Positions 14,499-19,120 of a stretch of 19,120 bases of DNA are shown here, piece by piece. Made by a program: the position numbers and the translations under genes. The notes beneath the pieces were generated by a model. That model did no database searches. It was given only the letters and a program-made list of their open reading frames with translations, and was not told where the DNA came from. Source of the DNA: Thiodiazotropha sp050305635 (GTDB taxonomy: Bacteria > Pseudomonadota > Gammaproteobacteria > Chromatiales > Chromatiaceae); the NCBI GenBank assembly GCA_050305635.1, contig JBNLFS010000114.1:1-19120 (forward strand), written 5' to 3'. Position 1 is the first letter of the stretch, and each line of letters starts with the position of its first letter.

Positions 14499-15007
14499 GA
14501 AAGTGGGATACCCGTTTTCTCGGTCTTGCGGCCTATATCTCTGCCTGGAGTAAGGATCCCTCGTCCCAGGTCGGCGCCGTCATCACCGATGGCAACCGGA
14601 TCATTTCGCTCGGCTATAACGGATTCGCCGCTGGGGTGGAGGATAAACCGGATCGCCTCAGCGACCGGGGCTGTAAACTCAATCTCACTATCCACGCCGA
14701 AGAGAACGCCATGATCTTCGCCAAGCGGGACCTGACCGGCTGCACCGTGTACGTCACCCATCCACCCTGTCCCCGTTGTGCTTCCAAGTTGATTCAGGAA
14801 GAGGTGGGACGCATTGTCTATGTGGCGCCCAGCGAGGACTTTCTTTCCCGCTGGGCGGATGATTTGAGGTTGTCCAGTGAGATGTACCGTGAGGCCGGTG
14901 TGGAAGTGGTGCAATACGATCTGTACGAAATCAACAACGACAATGCCTGCATCACGCTGGCTCCCGGTGGGTTGTTCAAAAGCGTTATGAACCAGATCCT
15001 GGACTGA
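14495..15007 (+). CDS. dCMP deaminase family protein (zinc-dependent cytidine/deoxycytidylate deaminase)
   Basis: A 170-residue zinc deaminase. The catalytic motif HAEENA gives zinc ligand His67 and proton-shuttling Glu69, and PPCPRCA gives zinc ligands Cys92 and Cys95. The N-terminal DPSSQVGAVITDG and LGYNGFAAGVED are those of deoxycytidylate deaminases, which turn dCMP into dUMP for thymidylate synthesis, rather than of cytidine or tRNA adenosine deaminases. The subfamily call is by motif; the real substrate could be another cytosine compound. The ATG lies inside the grxD stop (ATGA), so it should be co-translated with grxD. It converges with the DUF3108 gene across about 160 bases. No C-terminal competence-type domain is present. 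Confidence 0.88.
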   Translation: MRKWDTRFLGLAAYISAWSKDPSSQVGAVITDGNRIISLGYNGFAAGVEDKPDRLSDRGCKLNLTIHAEENAMIFAKRDLTGCTVYVTHPPCPRCASKLIQEEVGRIVYVAPSEDFLSRWADDLRLSSEMYREAGVEVVQYDLYEINNDNACITLAPGGLFKSVMNQILD

Positions 15008-15077
15008 TCCCGGCATTGATTAACCCGGCCACCCAAAAGGTCGTCTTCAGCCAAAGCGTGTTTGCCTGCAGCAACGC

Positions 15078-15116
15078 ATCAAAACGCCGCCGTAACCCAC
15101 TGCAGCCCGTTTTGAT
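15078..15116. repeat. Inverted repeat between convergent genes
   Basis: ATCAAAACG (15078-15086) and CGTTTTGAT (15108-15116) are exact complements around a 21-base loop. The pair lies between the ends of the deaminase and DUF3108 genes, where a two-way terminator would be expected, but there is no T run after the stem. Confidence 0.4.
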
Positions 15117-15166
15117 AACTCCGTCTACAGTCAGTCGCGCTTCGGCCAAGTTAACAGCAATGCCGC

Positions 15167-15889
15167 TTATGTGTCTCCGGTCAAAGAGAGGGTTTCGAGT
15201 TCCATGCGATAGGTGCGCTCACCCTGTTGACGCTCGATCCTGATTGGAAAGTAATCGAGTTCCGGTGCAAACCAAATGGTGTAATCCGGAGGGGCTGATT
15301 CCTTGCTTCGGCGCACCCTGAGGCAGTGGAATTCGCCATAAGGGGTCTCCACATTCTCCTCGCCCTCAACCCGAAATTCATAGGTTTTCAGTTTGCCGCC
15401 GTCCGCCACCTGATAGACCAGGTGCTGACGGCCCTCCGCCAGGTCTCGGCGGACCTGCAGCTGCTGACTGAGCTTGTCCTGGGTTCCCGGTTGAATCTCC
15501 TGAGACCAGGTGATGCCGCCGCTCTGGGTGTCCACCGCGAGGCGTACCCAGTCGAAGTCGAGTTCCGTGTTCTCCGAGTCCTGTTCCTGGTCCCTGTAAT
15601 GATACTGTCCCGGTTGCACCCAGTCCGCAAGCAGCCGTCCACGGCTCTCCTCAAGCACTTCATTGCGGCTGAACAGTCCGGCCAGAAATCCGGGAAAGGT
15701 ATGCGCGGTATAGGTGTAGGCGCCGTCCTCCCCCAACTCCAGCAGCAGACTCAGCGATCCCAGGGGAATGATATTGCGATGTACCCGGAAGCTGGCTGAG
15801 AAGGGTTGCAGAAGCGCCTCCCCGGCACAGGCCGGGTAAACCCACAGCAGCAGACCGAGCGCCATGATACCCGGCATTACCCGGGTCAT
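15167..15889 (-). CDS. DUF3108 domain periplasmic/outer-membrane-associated protein
   Basis: An exported protein of about 240 residues. The leader MTRVMPGIMALGLLLWVYPACAG is a standard signal peptide. The mature part (FSASFRVHRNIIPLGSLSLLLELGEDGAYTYTAHTFP) begins the beta-rich DUF3108 fold, and the closing GEFHCLRVRRS, DYTIWFAPELDYFPIRIE and TYRMELETL are typical of that family. The molecular function is unknown. It lies just downstream of purN on the same strand, a pairing I recall from other gammaproteobacteria, probably in one transcript. The frame continues upstream: ATG 15949 would give 20 extra Arg-rich residues and overlap the end of purN. I prefer ATG 15889 for the signal peptide, but neither start has a clear ribosome binding site. 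Confidence 0.85.
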   Translation of the reverse strand: MTRVMPGIMALGLLLWVYPACAGEALLQPFSASFRVHRNIIPLGSLSLLLELGEDGAYTYTAHTFPGFLAGLFSRNEVLEESRGRLLADWVQPGQYHYRDQEQDSENTELDFDWVRLAVDTQSGGITWSQEIQPGTQDKLSQQLQVRRDLAEGRQHLVYQVADGGKLKTYEFRVEGEENVETPYGEFHCLRVRRSKESAPPDYTIWFAPELDYFPIRIERQQGERTYRMELETLSLTGDT

Positions 15890-15935
15890 TCGGCGGGGGG
15901 CGCGGAATCCCCGGTCCCGAGGGTGGATGGCTGAT

Positions 15936-16607
15936 TCAGCGGATCTCATCCCGAGTGCTGAAAACCACGGGTTGATCGAGTCTCTGTCCATCCAGAATGA
16001 CCTCTCCGTTTTCATTCATCATGAGACGTTGTTCGGCGAACCAGCGGATGGTCAGCGGGTAGAGCCGGTGTTCACGTTCGAGTACCCGGGCGGCCAGTCG
16101 CTGTTCGTCATCATCGGCTTCGATCGGCACCTGGGCCTGGGCGATCAGTGGTCCGCCATCCAGTTTCTCGGTCACGAAGTGGATGCTGGCGCCGTGCTGT
16201 CGGTCACCGGCTTCGATTGCCCTGCGATGGGTATGCAGGCCGGTGTATTTGGGCAGCAGTGATGGGTGGATATTCAGCATCCGACCGGCGTAGTGACGCA
16301 CGAAGGCCTGGGTGAGGATGCGCATGAAACCCGCCAGTACCACCAGCCCCGGCTGGTAGCCGTCGATAAGCGCCATCAGGGCTTGGTCGTAAGCGTCCCG
16401 GTCGGGATAATCCCGATGGTCGAGCACCCGGGTTTCGATACCGGCCTGGTGGGCTCGGTCCAGGCCTTTCACACCGGGACGGTTGCTGATCACCGCAACA
16501 ATCCGGGCGGGCAGCTCCCCCGCCTGGGTGGCATCGATGATCGCCTGCAGATTGGAGCCGCTCCCGGAGATGAGTACGACCAGGCGGAGGCGGGACGGGA
16601 CGGTCAT
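15936..16607 (-). CDS. purN: Phosphoribosylglycinamide formyltransferase
   Basis: A 223-residue enzyme of purine synthesis. It transfers a formyl group from 10-formyltetrahydrofolate to glycinamide ribonucleotide. The nucleotide-binding loop LISGSGSNLQAI (12-23) opens it; the catalytic triad is Asn112 and His114 in MLNIHPSLLP plus Asp150 in KLDGGPLIAQ, matching Asn106, His108 and Asp144 of the E. coli enzyme. Length is normal. The start overlaps the purM stop as ATGA (16604-16607), so purM and purN are translationally coupled, as in many proteobacteria. The C-terminal tail (MMNENGEVILDGQRLDQPVVF) is typical. DUF3108 follows. Confidence 0.96.
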   Translation of the reverse strand: MTVPSRLRLVVLISGSGSNLQAIIDATQAGELPARIVAVISNRPGVKGLDRAHQAGIETRVLDHRDYPDRDAYDQALMALIDGYQPGLVVLAGFMRILTQAFVRHYAGRMLNIHPSLLPKYTGLHTHRRAIEAGDRQHGASIHFVTEKLDGGPLIAQAQVPIEADDDEQRLAARVLEREHRLYPLTIRWFAEQRLMMNENGEVILDGQRLDQPVVFSTRDEIR

Positions 16608-17677
16608 CCCAGATGACCGGTGATCCGTACGGACGCTGCCGTGTCGCTGTCCGCTGCCACGATCGCCCCCAGTCGCCAGGCGGTTTCGCCACTCTGAGTC
16701 AGCAGTGCGATCGCCTGTTCCGCCTGTTCCTCGGCGACACAGACCACCATGCCGACCCCGCTGTTGAGGGTTCTGAGCATTTCGTGGGAGTCCAGATTGC
16801 CTTGTTCTTTCAACCAGGCGAAGACCGGTGGCAGTTCCCAGCTGTCACTGTCGATCACCGCCTGGCAGCCCTGGGGCAGAACCCGGGGAAGATTCTCGGG
16901 CAGGCCGCCGCCGGTGATGTGTGCGAGTGCGTGGATCTCCACCTCCGGCATCAGTGCCAGCAGGGATTTGACATAGATTCGGGTTGGCGCCAGCAGGGCC
17001 TCACCCAGGGTTTGTTCGCCCATGGGCTGCTCCAGGTTCGCGCCGCTCACTTCAAGAATCTTGCGAATCAGGGAGTATCCGTTGGAGTGGGGGCCGGATG
17101 AGGCCAGGCCGATCAGCACGTCACCGGGGCGCACCCGCTCGGGCTGGATCAACTGACGCTTCTCCGCGATGCCGACGCAAAATCCGGCCAGATCGTAATC
17201 GCCCGCCTCGTACATGCCGGGCATCTCCGCGGTTTCACCCCCGGTGAGGGCGGCGCCGGCCATTTCGCAGCCACGGGCAATGCCGCTTATGACCGAGGTG
17301 GCGACCTCCAGATCCAGCTTGCCGGTGGCGTAGTAGTCGAGAAAAAACAGGGGCTCCGCGCCGGCGACCACGATGTCATTGACGCACATCGCCACCAGAT
17401 CGATGCCGATGGTGTCATGGCGGTTCAGTTCCAGGGCCAGTTTCAGCTTGGTGCCCACTCCGTCGGTTCCGGAAACGAGCACCGGTTCGCGATAGCGTTC
17501 CAGGGGGAGTTCGAACAGTGCCCCAAACCCCCCCAGGCCGGTGAGAACGCCGGGTCTGAAGGTCTTTTTGACAATCGGCTTGATACGCTCGACCAGGGCG
17601 TTACCCGCGTCGATGTCCACGCCGGCGTCCCGATAGCTGAGCGAGGCAGGATGGCTGGGTTTGGACTCTTGCGCCAC
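16604..17677 (-). CDS. purM: Phosphoribosylformylglycinamidine cyclo-ligase
   Basis: A 357-residue ATP-dependent enzyme that closes the imidazole ring to give aminoimidazole ribonucleotide in purine synthesis. Recognisable blocks are SYRDAGVDIDAGNALVERIKP, VLTGLGGFGALFELP, VLVSGTDGVGTKLKLA, GIDLVAMCVNDIVVAGAEPLFFLDYYA, the glycine-rich LTGGETAEMPGMY, SSGPHSNGYSLIRKI and ITGGGLPENLPRVLP. It is slightly longer than E. coli PurM (about 345) because of a short polar N-terminal leader. The start is a GTG at 17675-17677 with GGAG about 10 bases upstream. A TGTTAGAAT extended -10 lies about 40 bases before it. It heads the purM-purN-DUF3108 run and diverges from DUF2066. Confidence 0.97.
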   Translation of the reverse strand: MAQESKPSHPASLSYRDAGVDIDAGNALVERIKPIVKKTFRPGVLTGLGGFGALFELPLERYREPVLVSGTDGVGTKLKLALELNRHDTIGIDLVAMCVNDIVVAGAEPLFFLDYYATGKLDLEVATSVISGIARGCEMAGAALTGGETAEMPGMYEAGDYDLAGFCVGIAEKRQLIQPERVRPGDVLIGLASSGPHSNGYSLIRKILEVSGANLEQPMGEQTLGEALLAPTRIYVKSLLALMPEVEIHALAHITGGGLPENLPRVLPQGCQAVIDSDSWELPPVFAWLKEQGNLDSHEMLRTLNSGVGMVVCVAEEQAEQAIALLTQSGETAWRLGAIVAADSDTAASVRITGHLG

Positions 17678-17718
17678 AGTTTGGATACTCCGGTTTGACA
17701 GGGTGAATCGAGAACGGG

Positions 17719-17727
17719 ATTCTAACA
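17719..17727 (-). promoter_or_regulatory. Extended -10 promoter element for purM
   Basis: On the minus strand TGTTAGAAT combines the extended TG with TAGAAT, which matches TATAAT at five of six positions. Transcription would start about 35 bases before the purM GTG. The -35 (CTGCCG) is poor, as is common with extended -10 promoters. I see no PurR-type operator. Confidence 0.5.
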
Positions 17728-17801
17728 GAAGATCCGCCCAGCGGCAGGGTCGTGTGGATGTTCGAAATTTTCATCTTTTGCGACGGCAGGTTAAGATTTC
17801 A

Positions 17802-17816
17802 GGCTTGTCACAAGCC
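17802..17816 (+). promoter_or_regulatory. Perfect 6-bp hairpin before the DUF2066 start
   Basis: GGCTTG-TCA-CAAGCC is a perfect dyad ending 11 bases before the DUF2066 ATG. In the mRNA it would fold right next to the ribosome binding region, which is itself weak (GTGAG). As DNA it could be an operator instead. Confidence 0.35.
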
Positions 17817-17827
17817 CGTGAGCCTTT

Positions 17828-18940
17828 ATGAACCCGAGACGCGTGTTGTTTTGTCTGCCCTGCATGGGGTTGCTGCTATTCAGCCTGCTTTTGCCCAACG
17901 CCTGGGCGGAAACGGTCAACAACCTCTACGAAGCCGAGGTGCCCGTGACCGGACAGAGTTCGGAGGCGCGGGCTAACGGTATCCGTGAGGCCTTCGCGGT
18001 GGTGCTGGTGAAGGTGAGCGGTGACCGCACCCTGGTGAACAATCCGGACCTGGGTAGTCTGCTTAACCGCGCCTCGGGTCTGATTCAGCAATATCGTTAC
18101 AAGCTGCTGCCCCTTGCGCCCGCCGAGACCGAGGGTCCCGACCGACTGCTGTGGGCCCGCTTCGATGCCCGTGCGGTGAACCGTCTGTTGCGGGAAAGCG
18201 GCATTCCGGTGTGGGGTGAGACCCGCCCGTCGATGTTGTTGTGGCTGGGTCAGGAGTCCGGCGCCCGCCGGGACCTGATCTCACCGGAGCAGGAGAGTGC
18301 CCTGAAGTCGCAACTGAGTCGTGTGGCGGATGCCCGCGGTGTGCCTCTGATCTGGCCGTTGATGGATATGGAGGACCAGAACGCGGTGCAGGTCAGCGAT
18401 CTCTGGGGCGGTTTCGAGGAGGATATCCGAAGCGCCTCGGATCGCTATCTGCCTGATGTGATACTGGTCGGCCGGCTTTCCAACCTGGGGCGGGGTAGCT
18501 GGCGGGGGGAGTGGATTCTTTACCTACCCGACAAGGTCAACCGCTGGCAGACCCAGGCGAGCAGCCGGGACGCCCTGGCCGCGGAGGGTCTGCAGCAGGC
18601 GATTGACGCTTTGGCCATGAGATTCGCGCCTCAGCAGGTCAGTCAGGGGGTCACCCACCTCAAACTTCGGGTCTACGGGGTCTCGCGCCTTGCGGACTAT
18701 GCCCTGATCCAGGACTACCTGCGCACCCTTGCGATGATCGAGCAGGTCGATCTGCTCTCCGCGGACGCGGAGAAGGTCGATTTCCTGTTACGCGTGAATG
18801 GCAACCGGGAGTCCCTGGTGCGCGGTATCCAACTGGGGGCGGTTCTGGAGCCGGTGGTGATTCAGGAAATGCCGGATCCGGATCAGCCGGAACAGAGCGA
18901 ACCGATCGATGGGGACGGCCTCACCTACCGGTTACGCTAA
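17828..18940 (+). CDS. DUF2066 domain exported protein
   Basis: A 370-residue protein with a clear signal peptide (MNPRRVLFCLPCMGLLLFSLLL...NAWA, cleavage near residue 27). The mature N-terminal part (LYEAEVPVTGQSSEARANGIREAFAVVLVKVSGDRTL) is the hallmark of DUF2066, followed by RFDARAVNRLLRESGIPVWGETRPSMLLWL, also typical. The last third (THLKLRVYGVSRLADYALIQDYLRTLAMIEQVDLLSADAE) resembles a small alpha-beta repeat that recurs in this family. The function is unknown and the location is the envelope. In gammaproteobacteria it commonly lies divergent from purM and ahead of a CDP-alcohol phosphatidyltransferase and hda, which is what is seen here as far as the window goes. The C-terminal tail is acidic and Pro-rich (PDPDQPEQSEPIDGDG). 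The start is preceded only by a weak ribosome binding site. Confidence 0.88.
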   Translation: MNPRRVLFCLPCMGLLLFSLLLPNAWAETVNNLYEAEVPVTGQSSEARANGIREAFAVVLVKVSGDRTLVNNPDLGSLLNRASGLIQQYRYKLLPLAPAETEGPDRLLWARFDARAVNRLLRESGIPVWGETRPSMLLWLGQESGARRDLISPEQESALKSQLSRVADARGVPLIWPLMDMEDQNAVQVSDLWGGFEEDIRSASDRYLPDVILVGRLSNLGRGSWRGEWILYLPDKVNRWQTQASSRDALAAEGLQQAIDALAMRFAPQQVSQGVTHLKLRVYGVSRLADYALIQDYLRTLAMIEQVDLLSADAEKVDFLLRVNGNRESLVRGIQLGAVLEPVVIQEMPDPDQPEQSEPIDGDGLTYRLR

Positions 18941-18970
18941 GGGCGCACTGAGCGGATCAACAGGAGCATC

Positions 18971-19120
18971 ATGCGGGCACGAGACATCCCCAATCTGATC
19001 AGCATGCTGCGTATTCTGATGACGATTCCGATCGTCTGGCTGCTGTTCGAGCAGGCCTTCTCCTATGCCTTGATACTCTTCGCCCTGGCGGGTTTCTCGG
19101 ACGGACTCGACGGTTTTCTG
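18971..19120 (+). CDS. CDP-alcohol phosphatidyltransferase family protein, N-terminal 50 residues (cut by window edge)
   Basis: The visible part MRARDIPNLISMLRILMTIPIVWLL begins like phosphatidylglycerophosphate synthases (IPNLISxxRI), which join CDP-diacylglycerol to an alcohol phosphate in the inner membrane. SDGLDGFL at its end is the first half of the family's DGx2ARx8Gx3Dx3D metal-binding motif (ordinarily SDxxDGxxAR); the rest is beyond the window. AGGAG (18963-18967) before the ATG is a good ribosome binding site. It follows the DUF2066 gene by 30 bases on the same strand, so the two are probably co-transcribed. Whether it is PgsA itself or a paralogue cannot be told from 50 residues. 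Confidence 0.85.
   Translation, partial: MRARDIPNLISMLRILMTIPIVWLLFEQAFSYALILFALAGFSDGLDGFL

Noticed and set aside
15078..15116. Possible integron attC-like site
   Set aside because: The required core sites (RYYYAAC and GTTRRRY) are not at the expected places and no integrase is present.
17771..17800. Possible PurR operator in the purM/DUF2066 gap
   Set aside because: CTTTTGCG shares only a fragment with the PurR consensus and there is no dyad.

Overview
The window reads as ordinary chromosome of a free-living or symbiotic gammaproteobacterium with moderately high GC. Evidence for this is the purM-purN-DUF3108 cluster divergent from DUF2066 and a CDP-alcohol phosphatidyltransferase (an arrangement I know from gammaproteobacteria), an HdfR-like LysR regulator, Fe-type SodB, GrxD, and an AsnO-type amidotransferase. 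A sulfur-oxidising, Chromatiales-like lineage is my guess from overall flavour, not something the sequence proves. I recognised no tRNA, rRNA, CRISPR array, transposase or phage gene.

Layout, left to right. The 5' part of sodB (minus) opens the window. It is followed by a solitary hyuB-type hydantoinase/oxoprolinase subunit (plus) preceded by a near-perfect 20-bp palindrome. After a gap of about 480 bases comes a membrane hybrid histidine kinase (plus). Three minus-strand genes follow: a small PLDc_N-like membrane protein, a small lipoprotein and an HdfR-like LysR regulator. The regulator is divergent from a small acidic protein of PA3496 type. Next on the minus strand are a HybE-like chaperone homologue with no hydrogenase genes nearby, an HDOD-domain protein and a long RecQ helicase. 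Divergent from recQ is a large AsnO-type glutamine amidotransferase (plus). Behind it lies a pair of palindromic intergenic repeats, then a stand-alone HD-GYP phosphodiesterase (minus). grxD and a dCMP-deaminase-family gene (plus) overlap by ATGA. The purM-purN-DUF3108 operon (minus) and the divergent DUF2066 and CDP-alcohol phosphatidyltransferase genes (plus, the last cut by the window edge) close the region.

How the genes fit together. The housekeeping parts are nucleotide metabolism (purM, purN, the deaminase), oxidative and iron-sulfur homeostasis (sodB, grxD) and DNA repair (recQ). The signalling parts are the hybrid kinase, HDOD and HD-GYP proteins and the LysR regulator.

The most interesting observations are regulatory or contextual. 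A Fur-like box lies on a perfect -10 hexamer upstream of the HDOD gene. An FNR-type box overlaps a sigma-70-like promoter upstream of the HybE-like gene. The HybE-like, HyuB and AsnO-type genes each lack their usual partners nearby. A palindromic repeat after the AsnO-type gene is flanked by 8-bp direct repeats. I found no clearly new multi-gene system.
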